DNA of 64,000 nucleotides from Chitinophagales bacterium (GTDB taxonomy: Bacteria > Bacteroidota > Bacteroidia > Chitinophagales > Chitinophagaceae). The translations under genes and the position numbers were made by a program. Location of the stretch: contig JACJXP010000007.1 in NCBI GenBank assembly GCA_020636575.1, positions 37,600 through 101,599 on the forward strand, read 5' to 3'. This document shows, piece by piece, positions 16,898-25,164 of this stretch. The notes beneath the pieces were generated by a model. It ran no database searches and was not told where the DNA came from. It saw nothing but the letters and a program-made list of their open reading frames with translations. How positions within the stretch are numbered: the stretch's first letter is position 1; the number at the start of each line of letters is the position of its first letter.

Positions 16898-19471
16898 TTA
16901 AAATCGAAGTGTCAGGCTTGTATAAAAATTAATTCCCCAGCCGTAATAAACTTTTGCAGGAAATTTATTTACATCCCTATTTTCAAAATCAAATCTTAAT
17001 TGCTCATAACCACCGGTTATGATGTCTTTATTATTAAGAATATTATTTATCCCCAGATTAAATACGATATAGGTAGGCTTGCCATTTATTTCCATATTCT
17101 TTGGCAGCTTCCATGATTTACCTCCAAAGAAATCAATGGTGTACTGAGAATCCCATTTCGTTTGAGCAAGTATTGTATTCCACAGATCGCTTTTGTATTC
17201 AATACCGTCAACTGCTGAAGCCGTGCGCCGGATAGGATTATAATCCAGCCACATCTGGTCAAAGTAATTTCCTGTAATGCTTACAAACCAAAACTTTGTT
17301 GAACGATAATTTAATCCAAGGCTATACGCCTCCTGCGGTGTTGAGGGTACCCGGTAGTTGTTGTTAAAGATCGTTTCAGTTCCAAGGTTTGCAGCACTAT
17401 TATCAAGAGTGATCACAGCTTGCTGACGACTGTTATAATAATACCTGCCAACTGCTGCGGCGCCGGTAACGGAGAAACCTCCTCCTATTTTTGCTTCAAA
17501 ACCAAGTTCACCGCCAAAATGCAGCTTATCGATATTGCTTAGCGCATAGTTCACAAAATTTCGATAATCATCATGGTAGAATGAGATCACATTATAATCG
17601 TCTTCAACCATAGTATAATAACCTGTAAGCCTGATCTTCAGCTTTGGAGAGTTCATTATATAACCTCCTTCAACAGTTGTGATCGTTGTGCTGGTGAGAT
17701 TATCCTGTTGCAGGTCACGGGTACGAGGGGAGATGTATACATTTTCGAAGAAAGGAGCTCTTGTCATATATCCCCCATTCACATAAAAATAATTACGGCC
17801 ATCCAGTTTGTAAGTAGCTCCTGCCTTTATACCATAATTATTAAAACTGTTTACCTGCGATTTACCGTATGAGTTATTTGGAAAAAGTCCGTTTCTCACA
17901 TGACCTATCCTGTAAAATTCAGTTCTGGATAATTCGCCGGCAAGGGTAAGATCGACTTTATTAAACTTAAAAACTCCCTGGGCCCATCCGGCAATTTTAC
18001 TTATGCGCAGGTCATAATCATAACCGAAGCGATCCCCAACATATAGTATCCTATTAGGCCTGTTAAGGTCATTTTGATTCGCTGTACTGTTAGAAGGGAA
18101 ATCTCTTTCAGCAAACTGGTTCAGGTCAACATAAAAATCACCGCCAAGTAAGTCATCTACTTTTTTGAAATAATTATTTACCTGGTTTTGATAGGAAGCT
18201 CCGAATGTAAGGTCAATGTTTTCGTTGAGCCTTGTATTTAATACAGAGTTAGCATTGATCCTTTTCGTATTAACCACTCTTTCTTCAACAATATAATGTG
18301 ATCTTAAGCCGCTTACACTATTGCCTGCCTGACCGTTTGCATTAGCAATGGTTTCAAAACTCCCTCTGTTGGCATTATACAAACGTTCCCAATTGATCTG
18401 CCTTGTGTTGATATCCTGACGCATCAGCTGATCGATCTGCGCTGCCTGGCCCGGATCTGTTTCCCAATAATAGCTTGGCAAATAACGATAATAATCAGGG
18501 CGGGGATCAGCAGCATTGTACCAGTCCAGGGCTGTTGTACTTCTGTCACCAAAAGAATATCCTACAGCAGTGACCAACGAGGTATTACTAGAAATACGGT
18601 AGTCATGTGTAAGGATGATATAAGGTTGATGCGATTTTCCAATCCGTGAATTTCTTTTTTTGCCATTTTGATAACCCCAATAAGGATTATAATAATGATC
18701 TCCTGCCAGATCCTGCATCTCCATTGTGGCTGCTCCTTGTCTCCCGTTTTCCGTTGATGCACCAAAACCAACAAGTGAAATAAGATGTTTTTGCCCGATT
18801 GCCTTATCAATACCTGCAAAGTAGCTCCAGCCATCATAATAAGTTCCGGGCACATAGCCTTCATCAGCAAATCGCCGGCTACCACTAAATGTGAAAGCCC
18901 AACCTTTTTTACTTAGGCCAGTTGAATGAGTGGCCATCACCCTGTGGCTGTAATTCCTATTGGAATACGCATAACTTAGGCTTGTTTGTGCCCGTTGTTT
19001 ACTTGCCCTCGAGTCAATACTGGTATTGCTACCTATATCTCCAAATGCAAATGTGGTATTATGCAAGCCAAGGGATAATTCCCTGTTTCTTAAAACATCA
19101 TTTAAACCACCCCATTGTCCAAAAGGAGTGTAACCATTGTCCAGGTTTTTAACCGGAATACCATTCATATAGGTACTAAAAAACTCAGCATCATATCCCC
19201 TGATACGAAATCGAAGGGGACTGAAATTAAAAGCAGCAGCAGTAAAAAAAGGATCTCTTCCGGCAGTAAGCACAGATGAAATGTTTTGTGCATTGCCATC
19301 GCCTAATGCATTTTCATCCATTGATACAATCGGAATATTATCCAGGATACCTTCTTTTAAGTCATCAAAAAGAGTATCTCTTTTTGGAATAGTATCAGTT
19401 GGATTCGTAATCTGGGCTTTTAACAGAAAAGAGCAGCTGAGTGAAAAAATAAGCAGTTTCAGTCTTAGCAT
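16898..19471 (-). CDS. TonB-dependent outer-membrane receptor
   Basis: The 857-residue protein has a signal peptide (MLRLKLLIFSLSCSFLLKAQ), a plug domain (about 45-170: NISSVLTAGRDPFF, FRIRGYDAEFFSTYMNGIP) and a long beta-barrel ending in the membrane-typical LTLRF. There is no N-terminal carboxypeptidase-like domain and no SusD partner, unlike polysaccharide loci. It would import a substrate across the outer membrane using TonB energy. It forms an operon with the DUF5689 lipoprotein and is flanked by two secreted EEP phosphodiesterases, which suggests nucleotides or phosphate esters as cargo. The start at 19471 is preferred because the promoter box overlaps the upstream ATG at 19495. Confidence 0.92.
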   Translation of the reverse strand: MLRLKLLIFSLSCSFLLKAQITNPTDTIPKRDTLFDDLKEGILDNIPIVSMDENALGDGNAQNISSVLTAGRDPFFTAAAFNFSPLRFRIRGYDAEFFSTYMNGIPVKNLDNGYTPFGQWGGLNDVLRNRELSLGLHNTTFAFGDIGSNTSIDSRASKQRAQTSLSYAYSNRNYSHRVMATHSTGLSKKGWAFTFSGSRRFADEGYVPGTYYDGWSYFAGIDKAIGQKHLISLVGFGASTENGRQGAATMEMQDLAGDHYYNPYWGYQNGKKRNSRIGKSHQPYIILTHDYRISSNTSLVTAVGYSFGDRSTTALDWYNAADPRPDYYRYLPSYYWETDPGQAAQIDQLMRQDINTRQINWERLYNANRGSFETIANANGQAGNSVSGLRSHYIVEERVVNTKRINANSVLNTRLNENIDLTFGASYQNQVNNYFKKVDDLLGGDFYVDLNQFAERDFPSNSTANQNDLNRPNRILYVGDRFGYDYDLRISKIAGWAQGVFKFNKVDLTLAGELSRTEFYRIGHVRNGLFPNNSYGKSQVNSFNNYGIKAGATYKLDGRNYFYVNGGYMTRAPFFENVYISPRTRDLQQDNLTSTTITTVEGGYIMNSPKLKIRLTGYYTMVEDDYNVISFYHDDYRNFVNYALSNIDKLHFGGELGFEAKIGGGFSVTGAAAVGRYYYNSRQQAVITLDNSAANLGTETIFNNNYRVPSTPQEAYSLGLNYRSTKFWFVSITGNYFDQMWLDYNPIRRTASAVDGIEYKSDLWNTILAQTKWDSQYTIDFFGGKSWKLPKNMEINGKPTYIVFNLGINNILNNKDIITGGYEQLRFDFENRDVNKFPAKVYYGWGINFYTSLTLRF

Positions 19472-19492
19472 GTCATTCTTTTTAGCGAAGTG

Positions 19493-19526
19493 CAAAAGTA
19501 GGGTTGTAGTACTTTAATATGGCAAA
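19493..19526 (-). promoter_or_regulatory. Promoter of the TonB receptor-lipoprotein operon
   Basis: On the minus strand TTTG (19523-19526), a 22-bp spacer and TACTTTTG (19493-19500) match the Bacteroidota promoter. The box covers the alternative ATG at 19495, ruling that start out if the promoter is used. Confidence 0.55.
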
Positions 19527-19596
19527 AAAAAGAAGAGATAATATTAGCTTAATCTGATCCATCCATTATATGCTTAATACCGTCTGTTGATTTTGC

Positions 19597-19604
19597 TATG
19601 TTTG
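19597..19604 (+). promoter_or_regulatory. Candidate -7 box (TATGTTTG) for the second EEP gene
   Basis: An exact TAnnTTTG lies 21 bp before the ATG at 19626 and downstream of an alternative ATG at 19587. It supports 19626 as the start. It is divergent from the TonB receptor promoter about 100 bp away. Confidence 0.5.
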
Positions 19605-19625
19605 CAAGCCTATTTTATTAAGTAT

Positions 19626-20687
19626 ATGAAAAAAGTCTTTTTTCTTTTATTGTTGTTCTTTTCTGCATTTGCCAGTTATGGTCAAAATAACAAGCAGTAT
19701 AAAATGGCAATCATTGGTTTCTATAACCTTGAGAACCTGTTTGATACACTTGATGACCCAAAGATCAATGATGATGAGTTTACACCAGCCGGTTCTAAAA
19801 ACTATAATGGTGATATTTATAAAGACAAATTATCCAAACTGTCTGATGTTATTTCACAAATAGGTACAGATAAAAGTCCTGATGGTATTGCCATTTTAGG
19901 TGTTGCCGAAGTAGAAAACATTTCTGTTCTCAACGACCTGGTTCATCAAACAAAAATCAGCAAAAGAAATTACCAGATCATACATTATGATTCAAAAGAT
20001 TTCAGAGGTATTGATGTTGGACTTTTATATAATCCAAAATATTTTAGGCCCGAAGCAAGTGATAAATTATTTGTTCAGTTACCCGGCGGATCGAAGGATG
20101 CCTATTATACCCGTGATATATTATGGGTAAAAGGAAAACTGGATGGCGAGGTGATATATATTTATGTTAACCACTGGCCAAGCAGAAGCGGTGGCGAAGA
20201 AAGAAGTGCCCCAGCCCGGGAAGCCGCTGCCCAGGTATGTAGAAATCACATGGACTCAATTCTAAGAAAAGAACCCAATGCTAAATTTATTTTAATGGGT
20301 GATTTAAATGATGATCCTATTAATGTAAGTGTTGCCGGTGTTATTAATGCAAAAGGGCGGTTGAAAGATGTAAAACCCGGCGGCATGTTTAATCCATGGA
20401 CCGATATCTATAAAAAAGGATTTGGCACCCTTGCATACCAGGATGCCTGGGGTCTTTTTGACCAGATACTCATTTCTTACCCATGGCTTAGCAAAAACCA
20501 GGATGGATTCTTCTTTTATCAGCAGCAAATTTTCAAAAAAGAATACATGATTGAAAATATTGGTCGATACCGTGGATACCCAATGCGAACATGGGATGGC
20601 AACCGCTATAGGGGTGGATATAGCGATCATTTTCCTACATACATTGTACTTCTAAAACAATTGAAAGAGGTCAAAAAAGGGTTTTAA
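19626..20687 (+). CDS. Secreted endonuclease/exonuclease/phosphatase (EEP) protein
   Basis: The 353-residue protein has a signal peptide (MKKVFFLLLLFFSAFASYGQ) and one EEP domain. Catalytic motifs are GFYNLENLFDT, GVAEVEN, VNHWPSRSGGEERSAPAR, ILMGDLNDDP and SDHFPTYIVL. Bacteroidota homologues of this type are annotated as endonucleases; the true substrate may be DNA, RNA or a phosphodiester lipid. Unlike the EEP protein at 13.6 kb it lacks a type IX sorting domain, so it probably stays in the periplasm. It is transcribed divergently from the TonB receptor, which suggests shared regulation. Confidence 0.88.
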   Translation: MKKVFFLLLLFFSAFASYGQNNKQYKMAIIGFYNLENLFDTLDDPKINDDEFTPAGSKNYNGDIYKDKLSKLSDVISQIGTDKSPDGIAILGVAEVENISVLNDLVHQTKISKRNYQIIHYDSKDFRGIDVGLLYNPKYFRPEASDKLFVQLPGGSKDAYYTRDILWVKGKLDGEVIYIYVNHWPSRSGGEERSAPAREAAAQVCRNHMDSILRKEPNAKFILMGDLNDDPINVSVAGVINAKGRLKDVKPGGMFNPWTDIYKKGFGTLAYQDAWGLFDQILISYPWLSKNQDGFFFYQQQIFKKEYMIENIGRYRGYPMRTWDGNRYRGGYSDHFPTYIVLLKQLKEVKKGF

Positions 20688-20786
20688 GTTTAATTAGCTG
20701 ATTATCAACGTTTAAAGATTTATTTTTACGCACCCATTAGTTTAGAAAATCTTAGTTTACCACTTCGCTATCTTGTTAGTTTCACC

Positions 20787-20794
20787 TATCTTTG
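20787..20794 (+). promoter_or_regulatory. Promoter -7 box (TATCTTTG) of the rpsF-rpsR-rplI operon
   Basis: An exact TAnnTTTG, with TTCG at 20764-20767 as a possible -33 element 19 bp upstream. Transcription would start near 20800, giving a leader of about 115 bases. Confidence 0.6.
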
Positions 20795-20823
20795 CCGCCC
20801 CATTTAGAACGCTTAAGTTTTAA

Positions 20824-20888
20824 AGGGGTTCCCCAAATCTGTGTTCGCAGATTCTTCCTGCAAAACAGGATGCCCGATGGGAAAAATC
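20824..20888 (+). promoter_or_regulatory. Structured rpsF leader, candidate S6:S18-binding motif
   Basis: Within the leader, GATTCTTCC (20850-20858) can pair with GGAAAAATC (20880-20888), 8 of 9 pairs. This closes a small hairpin GCA...TGC (20860-20873) and leaves CCGATG (20874-20879) as a 3' bulge. A stem with a bulged CCG is the shape reported for S6:S18 autoregulatory leaders. A competing hairpin, AATCTG (20836-20841) with CAGATT (20848-20853), would use the same GATT strand. Folding was done by eye. Confidence 0.5.
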
Positions 20889-20914
20889 GAATTATTAAAC
20901 TTTAAAAAGGTAAA

Positions 20915-21271
20915 ATGAACAATTACGAACTGATGGTGATTTTTACCCCTGTTTTAAGCGACGATGAGTTTAAAACGGAGCAAAAAAAATATGCTTCGTT
21001 GGTAACTGAAGCCGGTGGCAAAATCGTAGCTGAAAATCCATGGGGATTAAAATCATTAGCTTACCCGATCGACAAAAAAACTACTGGTCTGTATTGGGTT
21101 CTGGAGTACACTGCTCCCTCTGACTTTAATGAAAAACTGAAAATTCAGTTATTGCGTGACGAAACAGTGTTGCGTCACCTTTGCACAAAACTCGATAAAT
21201 ACGCCGTCGAGTACAATGCAAAAAAGAGAAGTGGCGTCAATACTGAAACTCAAAAATTAGCGGAGGTATAA
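20915..21271 (+). CDS. rpsF: Ribosomal protein bS6
   Basis: The 118-residue protein matches bS6: MNNYELMVIFTPVL at the start, the GLKSLAYPIDKKTTGLYWVLEY strand region and LLRDETVLRHLCTKLDK. It binds 16S rRNA as a heterodimer with bS18, encoded 3 bp downstream. A structured leader precedes it, and the start has only a weak AAGG upstream. In Flavobacterium ribosomes bS6, bS18 and bS21 help hide the anti-Shine-Dalgarno sequence. Confidence 0.97.
   Translation: MNNYELMVIFTPVLSDDEFKTEQKKYASLVTEAGGKIVAENPWGLKSLAYPIDKKTTGLYWVLEYTAPSDFNEKLKIQLLRDETVLRHLCTKLDKYAVEYNAKKRSGVNTETQKLAEV
21262..21266 (+). promoter_or_regulatory. Strong Shine-Dalgarno (GGAGG) before rpsR
   Basis: GGAGG lies 8 bases before the rpsR ATG at 21275, inside the 3' end of rpsF. 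The other starts inspected in the window have no comparable site. Strong Shine-Dalgarno sequences before bS18 or bS21 genes are reported as autoregulatory elements in Bacteroidota. Confidence 0.85.
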
Positions 21272-21274
21272 ATC

Positions 21275-21538
21275 ATGGCAAAGAATGAAATAAAATATCT
21301 GACCGCTATAAAAAGCGATAAAAGAGTTAAGAAATTCTGTCGCTTTAAAAAGTATGGTATTCGCTATATTGATTATAAGGATGTTGAGTTTCTCAAAAAG
21401 TTTCTGAATGAACAAGGCAAATTATTGCCTCGTCGTATAACCGGTAATAGCCTGAAATATCAACGTAAAGTTTCAGATGCGGTAAAGAAAGCCCGCCAGA
21501 TGGCCTTATTACCATATGTAACTGATCTATTAAAATAG
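21275..21538 (+). CDS. rpsR: Ribosomal protein bS18
   Basis: The 87-residue protein matches bS18: the basic core KFCRFKKYGIRYIDYKDVEFLKKFL is split here only by reading convenience, followed by LLPRRITGNSLKYQRKV and RARQM-type KKARQMALLPYV. It pairs with bS6 on the ribosome platform and lies close to the 3' end of 16S rRNA. Its ATG is 3 bp after the rpsF stop and carries a strong GGAGG, unusual for this phylum, which may allow translation to sense free bS18/bS21. Confidence 0.96.
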   Translation: MAKNEIKYLTAIKSDKRVKKFCRFKKYGIRYIDYKDVEFLKKFLNEQGKLLPRRITGNSLKYQRKVSDAVKKARQMALLPYVTDLLK

Positions 21539-21552
21539 GCCCATCTCTAATT

Positions 21553-21568
21553 CCCCGCTCTGGCGGGG
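21553..21568 (+). promoter_or_regulatory. GC-rich hairpin between rpsR and rplI
   Basis: CCCCGC-TCTG-GCGGGG forms a perfect 6-bp all-GC stem in the 74-bp gap. No T tract follows, so it is more likely an RNA stability or processing element, or a weak attenuator, than a full terminator. Confidence 0.5.
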
Positions 21569-21612
21569 TTGACAATGAAGCCTGTAATTCATTGAGATAA
21601 AATAAAAATAAA

Positions 21613-22059
21613 ATGGAAGTAATTCTAATTCAGGACGTAGATAACCTGGGCGGGAAAAATGAAGTAGTGAAAGTAAAAAACGGTTATGCCCGTAATTTTC
21701 TGCTTCCCCGTAAACTGGCTGTAGAAAACAGCCCCTCTAATAATAAGCAACTGGAAGAAAGGTTAAAGCAGGTTAGAAAACAGGAAGAAAAAATGCTGGC
21801 TGAGATCAATAGTGTGATCACTAAATTACAAGAGGGTCCGCTTAAAATTGGTGCCAAAACAGGTACCAGTGGAAAGATCTTTGGTAGCGTAACATCTTTA
21901 CAAATTAGCAGGGCAATCCGTGAACAAAAGGGATATGAGATCGACCGTAAGAAGATCACTATCACAGATGAAGTAAAGGAGCTGGGAGCTTATAAAGCTG
22001 CTATTGATTTTGGAAACGGACATAGCACAGAGCTTGATTTTGAAGTGGTTGCAGAATAA
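21613..22059 (+). CDS. rplI: Ribosomal protein bL9
   Basis: The 148-residue protein matches bL9: MEVILIQDVDNLGGKNEVV, the NGYARNFLLPRKLA signature, a long charged connecting helix (QLEERLKQVRKQEEKML) and the C-terminal RNA-binding domain (GKIFGSVTSLQISRAI). It binds the L1 stalk base of 23S rRNA. It is the last gene of the rpsF-rpsR-rplI operon and is followed by a strong terminator. There is no Shine-Dalgarno upstream, only an A-rich stretch as usual in Bacteroidota. Confidence 0.97.
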   Translation: MEVILIQDVDNLGGKNEVVKVKNGYARNFLLPRKLAVENSPSNNKQLEERLKQVRKQEEKMLAEINSVITKLQEGPLKIGAKTGTSGKIFGSVTSLQISRAIREQKGYEIDRKKITITDEVKELGAYKAAIDFGNGHSTELDFEVVAE

Positions 22060-22080
22060 ATTAGATTGAAAATAGCTTTA

Positions 22081-22103
22081 AAAAGCCCCTTTTTGGGGCT
22101 TTT
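22081..22103 (+). terminator. Rho-independent terminator after rplI
   Basis: AAAAGCCCC-TTTTT-GGGGCTTTT is a perfect 9-bp stem running into TTCTTTT. It ends the ribosomal protein operon. Confidence 0.92.
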
Positions 22104-22315
22104 TTCTTTTAAACCCGAACCGACTTACAATCAATTCTTTACATATCCTTATAAATTCTGGCATATATTCTTTCGAGCCGTTAAAAAAATTACCTTACTT
22201 TGTTACGTATTTGGTGCTCTTTCAGTTTCACAAGTCCAGAACGTTTCGAAAAACCAAAAATGTTCATTGGGTGCTGTTTACTGTTGACACTTTTCTTTCA
22301 TAAACCTGATTAAAA

Positions 22316-22669
22316 ATGAACATTTACGTAGGAAACATTAGCTGGAACCTGAAAGACCAGGACCTTGCGAATCTATTTGCCCCTCATGGCGAAGTAACCA
22401 CAGCAAAAATTATCACTGACAAATTTACAAACAGAAGCAAAGGCTTCGGATTTGTTGAAATGCCTAACGATGAACAAGGTCAGGCTGCTATTGCTGCTTT
22501 AAATGGCAGTGAAGTAGATGGCCGTAATATCGTTGTTAATGAAAGCCGCCCTAAACAAGAAGGTGGTGGCGGTGGTGGATTTAAAAAGAGAAGCTTTGGC
22601 GGCGGCGGCGGTGGCTACAAAAAAGGTGGCTACAACCGTGACCGTGATGGTGGTTCATCAGATTACTAA
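22316..22669 (+). CDS. RRM-family RNA-binding protein with Gly-rich tail
   Basis: The 117-residue protein has one RNA-recognition motif (1-79) with RNP2 IYVGNI (3-8) and RNP1 KGFGFVEM (about 42-49), and a Gly/Arg/Lys/Tyr-rich tail (GGGGGGYKKGGYNRD). Such small RRM proteins are common in Bacteroidota and are thought to act as RNA chaperones or post-transcriptional regulators in place of Hfq. The roughly 210-bp region after the rplI terminator suggests a long leader, often seen in cold-responsive RNA-binding protein genes; this is inference. A near-consensus promoter box TACTTTG lies at 22196-22202. Confidence 0.93.
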   Translation: MNIYVGNISWNLKDQDLANLFAPHGEVTTAKIITDKFTNRSKGFGFVEMPNDEQGQAAIAALNGSEVDGRNIVVNESRPKQEGGGGGGFKKRSFGGGGGGYKKGGYNRDRDGGSSDY

Positions 22670-22693
22670 TGCTAATTTTTATTTTTACAACAC

Positions 22694-22716
22694 AAAGCCC
22701 GGTAAATCCGGGCTTT
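22694..22716 (+). terminator. Terminator after the RRM gene
   Basis: AAAGCCCGG-TAAAT-CCGGGCTTT is a perfect 9-bp stem followed by TATATTATT on the plus strand. It lies between convergent genes and may also stop minus-strand transcripts. Confidence 0.85.
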
Positions 22717-22720
22717 TATA

Positions 22721-23443
22721 TTATTCTGCCTTTGTAACGCTGCCGGAACCGCTAATATGCTGATTTACCCTGGCATTACCCCAATACCGGATACTACCAG
22801 AACCTGAAACTCTTACATTAAGGTCCACACTGGCATATACTTCTGCATTTCCCGCACCTGAAATTCCCACCTCAACATTTTCTGCTTTTAGATCTTTACA
22901 ATACACTGAAGTACTTCCCGATCCATCTATTGCGAGTTTTCTTGTCTCACCGCTCAACGAAACTGAGCATGAGCCTGAAGCATCAGCATTAACTTCCGGT
23001 GCTTTGATATCCATTTCTATATGAGAAGACCCACTCAGGTCAACTTTTATAGGATTATCAGAATATATTTTGTTCTCCCCTTTTATTTCACAGGCCCCAG
23101 ATGCATTGAACCTGTTATATACCGGAGAACTTACATAAACCTTGATACCATTGGTACCTGATAAGCTATAACCCTGCACAGGTTTAATAATCAATGATCC
23201 ATTTTCATTTATTGTTTCTATAAACTCCATTAGGTTTTCATCAGTAACAATGCTTACAGACGTGGCTGAATCCTGTTTTATAAACAGATCAATGGCACCG
23301 CTGACCCTAACTTTAGTAAAATCGGTAATCTGGCGGTTCTCTGTTTTAACAGAACCATTGCCTTTTACCCTATCCTTAAAAACATGGCTACAGGAAACCA
23401 AAAAAACAACCGGTAAAAAAAACAAGTAGGAAATCTTTCTCAT
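22721..23443 (-). CDS. DUF2807 (head GIN domain) lipoprotein
   Basis: The 240-residue lipoprotein (MRKISYLFFLPVVFLVSC) carries the GIN/DUF2807 beta-helical domain: FTKVRVSGAIDLFIKQ, then repeated Gly-Ser-Gly turns (LSGSSHIEMDIKAPEV, DASGSCSVSLSG, IDGSGSTSVYC, ISGAGNAEVYA, VSGSGSIRYWG). The role of this family is not established; a surface or adhesion-like function has been suggested. The ATG at 23443 is chosen because it gives a proper lipoprotein signal. It stands alone between a convergent RRM gene and the divergent guaA. Confidence 0.88.
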   Translation of the reverse strand: MRKISYLFFLPVVFLVSCSHVFKDRVKGNGSVKTENRQITDFTKVRVSGAIDLFIKQDSATSVSIVTDENLMEFIETINENGSLIIKPVQGYSLSGTNGIKVYVSSPVYNRFNASGACEIKGENKIYSDNPIKVDLSGSSHIEMDIKAPEVNADASGSCSVSLSGETRKLAIDGSGSTSVYCKDLKAENVEVGISGAGNAEVYASVDLNVRVSGSGSIRYWGNARVNQHISGSGSVTKAE

Positions 23444-23595
23444 AAAAGGTTTTTTATCAAAAAAATGGAGCAATTATCTTTAGAATAGGACGGACAAACA
23501 ATTTAACAGGTTACCATAAAAGTAAAAAAATACCCCAAAGAATAGGGTTTTATCACTGTTCGTTTAAGCCATACCTTTTTTACCTTCGCAGCAAC

Positions 23596-25131
23596 ATGAC
23601 AGAAAAAATTTTGATCCTCGATTTTGGTTCACAATATACCCAACTCATTGCCAGGGCCGTACGGGAGGCCAATGTTTATTGCGAGATCATTCCATATAAC
23701 AAATCCTTTGAATTTGAAGAAGGCTTAAAGGGAATTATATTATCCGGATCACCCTGTTCCGTAAACGAAGAAAATGCACCTGATGTTGATGTAGAATCTT
23801 TTATAAAACAACTACCTGTCCTGGGAATATGCTATGGGGCACAACTCACTGCAAAAAGGTTTGGGGGACATGTTGCCAAAAGCAATAAGAGGGAATATGG
23901 GAGAGCAATACTTCAAAAGAAAAAAGAAGATGCTTTGCTTCAGGAGGTTTCAGAACAAAGCCAGGTATGGATGAGTCATAGCGATACAATTAAAGAATTA
24001 CCAGAGGGATTTGATCTGTTGGCCGAAACGGAAAGTATTCCTGTTGCGGCTTTCAAAAAAAATGGAACTGAGTTAAACCCTCTTTATGGAGTTCAGTTTC
24101 ACCCGGAAGTATATCACTCCAAAGAAGGCAAAAAAGTACTTCGCAATTTCCTGGTTAATATTTGTGGTTGCAGCCAGGATTGGACACCTGCCCATTTTAT
24201 TACAGATACAGTTGAGCTGTTAAAAAAACAGATCGGTGATAAAAAAGTAATTATGGCTTTGAGCGGCGGTGTTGACTCGACTGTTGCAGCAACTCTCATC
24301 CACAAAGCAATTGGTAAAAATTTGTATGGCATATTTGTTGACAACGGAGTGCTACGTAAAGATGAATTTGAATCAGTACTTGAAACTTATAATAAGATCG
24401 GACTCAATGTAACAGGTATTGATGCGAAAGAACACTTTTATACAAAACTGGCCGGCAAAACAGATCCAGAAGAAAAAAGAAAAATAATTGGTGGTTTATT
24501 TATTGATGTATTCCAGGATGAGTCAAAAAAAATTGAAGGGGTTGAATTGCTTGGACAGGGCACCATTTATCCCGATGTCATCGAAAGTGTATCAGTGCAT
24601 GGCCCCTCGGTTACTATAAAATCCCATCACAACGTTGGAGGTTTACCAGAGCATCTTCATTTGGGCCTTGTAGAACCACTAAGATCTTTGTTCAAAGATG
24701 AAGTTAGAAAAGTAGGTCGGGAATTAGGTATTCCATCCGAAATGATCGATAGGCATCCCTTCCCTGGTCCGGGATTAGCTATCAGAATATTAGGGGAGAT
24801 CACAGAAGAAAAGGTGCAGTTATTGCAGGAAGCCGATCATATATATGTTCAGGCATTAAAAGATAACAATTTATATGCAACTGTTTGGCAGGCAGGGGCT
24901 ATCTTACTGCCGGTAAAAAGTGTAGGAGTAATGGGCGATGAGAGAACATATGAATATACTGTTGCTCTCCGGGCCGTTACCAGTGTGGATGGAATGACGG
25001 CTGATTGGGCACATTTACCTTATGAATTTCTGGCTGATGTTTCGAATGAAATCATCAATAATGTGAGAGGCATCAACCGTGTTGTTTACGACATAAGCAG
25101 TAAACCACCTGCTACCATTGAATGGGAATAA
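23596..25131 (+). CDS. guaA: GMP synthase (glutamine-hydrolysing)
   Basis: The 511-residue enzyme amidates XMP to GMP. The N-terminal class I glutaminase (1-195) has the nucleophile in GICYGAQL and the His/Glu pair in FHPEVYHS. The ATP pyrophosphatase domain starts at SGGVDSTVA (about 222-230). The C-terminal dimerisation domain carries RHPFPGPGLAIRILGE and ends KPPATIEWE, the typical GuaA terminus. The length is normal. TACCTTCG at 23581-23588, one base from the -7 consensus, would give a near-leaderless message. Confidence 0.98.
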   Translation: MTEKILILDFGSQYTQLIARAVREANVYCEIIPYNKSFEFEEGLKGIILSGSPCSVNEENAPDVDVESFIKQLPVLGICYGAQLTAKRFGGHVAKSNKREYGRAILQKKKEDALLQEVSEQSQVWMSHSDTIKELPEGFDLLAETESIPVAAFKKNGTELNPLYGVQFHPEVYHSKEGKKVLRNFLVNICGCSQDWTPAHFITDTVELLKKQIGDKKVIMALSGGVDSTVAATLIHKAIGKNLYGIFVDNGVLRKDEFESVLETYNKIGLNVTGIDAKEHFYTKLAGKTDPEEKRKIIGGLFIDVFQDESKKIEGVELLGQGTIYPDVIESVSVHGPSVTIKSHHNVGGLPEHLHLGLVEPLRSLFKDEVRKVGRELGIPSEMIDRHPFPGPGLAIRILGEITEEKVQLLQEADHIYVQALKDNNLYATVWQAGAILLPVKSVGVMGDERTYEYTVALRAVTSVDGMTADWAHLPYEFLADVSNEIINNVRGINRVVYDISSKPPATIEWE

Positions 25132-25164
25132 TAACAAACCTGATCTTTTGAAAATGTATTCTGA

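Noticed and set aside
16898..19471. SusC of a polysaccharide utilisation locus
   Set aside because: No SusD, glycoside hydrolase or N-terminal carboxypeptidase-like domain is present; the neighbours are phosphodiesterases.
22560..22630. GGTGGC-rich stretch as a DNA repeat
   Set aside because: It is the coding sequence of the Gly-rich tail of the RRM protein.
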